Source of the DNA: Oscillospiraceae bacterium
GTDB taxonomy: Bacteria > Bacillota > Clostridia > Oscillospirales > Oscillospiraceae
Assembly (NCBI GenBank): GCA_017420125.1
Contig: JAFOJR010000054.1
Coordinates: 1-5,477 of the forward strand
Direction: 5' to 3'
DNA: 5,477 bases
Shown here: positions 5,474-5,477 of the stretch, piece by piece
How the letters are laid out: the number at the start of each line of letters is the position of its first letter
Position numbering within the stretch: position 1 is the stretch's first letter
Program-made: the position numbers and the translations under genes
Notes under the pieces: model-generated
What the model was told of the DNA's origin: nothing
Seen by the model: only the letters and a program-made list of their open reading frames with translations
Database searches by the model: none

Positions 5474-5477
5474 TCAC
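5353..5477 (+). CDS. ftsH: Start of an FtsH-type M41 zinc-peptidase domain (partial, overlaps the Noc gene in the -1 frame)
   Basis: The 41 codons from ATG 5353 to the window edge begin MPWEKKSHKVNETDRR and contain VAIHEGGHAIVG followed by HMLEGCDEVHLI. This matches the beginning of the FtsH peptidase domain, whose usual form is EKKSRV...E-KD-+...AYHEAGHA-V ... DPVH-I. The zinc motif HExxH is intact (H21, E22, H25; bases 5413-5427). FtsH normally has two N-terminal membrane helices and an AAA+ ATPase before this point, and none of that is upstream. The same frame before 5353 reads as non-coding. There is no ribosome binding site at proper distance from 5353, and the Noc stop at 5471 is too far downstream for reinitiation. 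It may be a 3' fragment of ftsH joined to noc by deletion or misassembly, a domain reached by frameshifting, or a standalone M41 protein. It is truncated by the window. Confidence 0.65.
   Translation, partial: MPWEKKSHKVNETDRRMVAIHEGGHAIVGHMLEGCDEVHLI
5365..5371 (+). other. A7 slippery-type heptamer linking the Noc and M41 frames
   Basis: Seven consecutive A residues are read as A_AAA_AAA in the Noc frame (codons 5366-5368 and 5369-5371), the X_XXY_YYZ geometry of -1 frameshift sites. A -1 slip continues as AGC CAT AAA GTC, which is exactly the M41 reading frame. No obvious strong downstream stem-loop or correctly spaced upstream Shine-Dalgarno stimulator is evident. The same run is also a classic place for a sequencing or assembly indel. 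Confidence 0.4.

Overview
The window looks like chromosomal DNA of a Bacillota, most likely a moderately GC-rich Clostridia (Oscillospiraceae/Ruminococcaceae-like is my best guess). The reasons are strong AGGAG-type ribosome binding sites, GTG/TTG start use, a DnaD-domain protein paired with a DnaI/DnaC-type helicase loader, and a Noc/ParB-family protein. All supported genes are on the + strand. No rRNA, tRNA, CRISPR array or insertion sequence was seen. The largest gene-free stretch is the 218 bases at 4326-4543.

Region 1 (1-2140) is a replication-initiation pair. A good sigma-A-like promoter (77-105) precedes a 324-aa DnaD/DnaB_2-domain protein (GTG start at 138). Its stop codon overlaps the ribosome binding site of a 338-aa zinc-finger AAA+ helicase loader (1124-2140). 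Inside the DnaD-type gene, at 766-781, is a 16-mer matching the Bacillus-type parS palindrome at 14 of 16 bases.

Region 2 (2155-4325) is an apparent continuation of the operon with envelope genes. It holds an MFS-like transporter, a 109-aa polytopic membrane protein overlapping it by ATGA, and a secreted SH3b-domain protein with a Thr/Pro-rich stalk and a C-terminal membrane anchor. The function of this trio is not known to me. A perfect 14-bp inverted repeat (4379-4411) follows.

Region 3 (4544-5477) is a Noc-type ParB-family CTPase gene. Noc homology ends at the usual family C-terminus (TIRIPKKK, residues 263-270), but there is no stop there. The frame runs on for 39 unrelated residues. In the -1 frame, 5353-5477 encodes the start of an FtsH-type M41 zinc peptidase domain with an intact HEGGH motif, running off the window edge. 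An A7 run at 5365-5371 has the exact register of a -1 slippery heptamer (A_AAA_AAA) and would join the two frames. This junction is the most unusual thing in the window. It could be a genomic rearrangement, an assembly misjoin or homopolymer error, a standalone overlapping gene, or a frameshifted ParB-protease fusion; the sequence alone does not decide.
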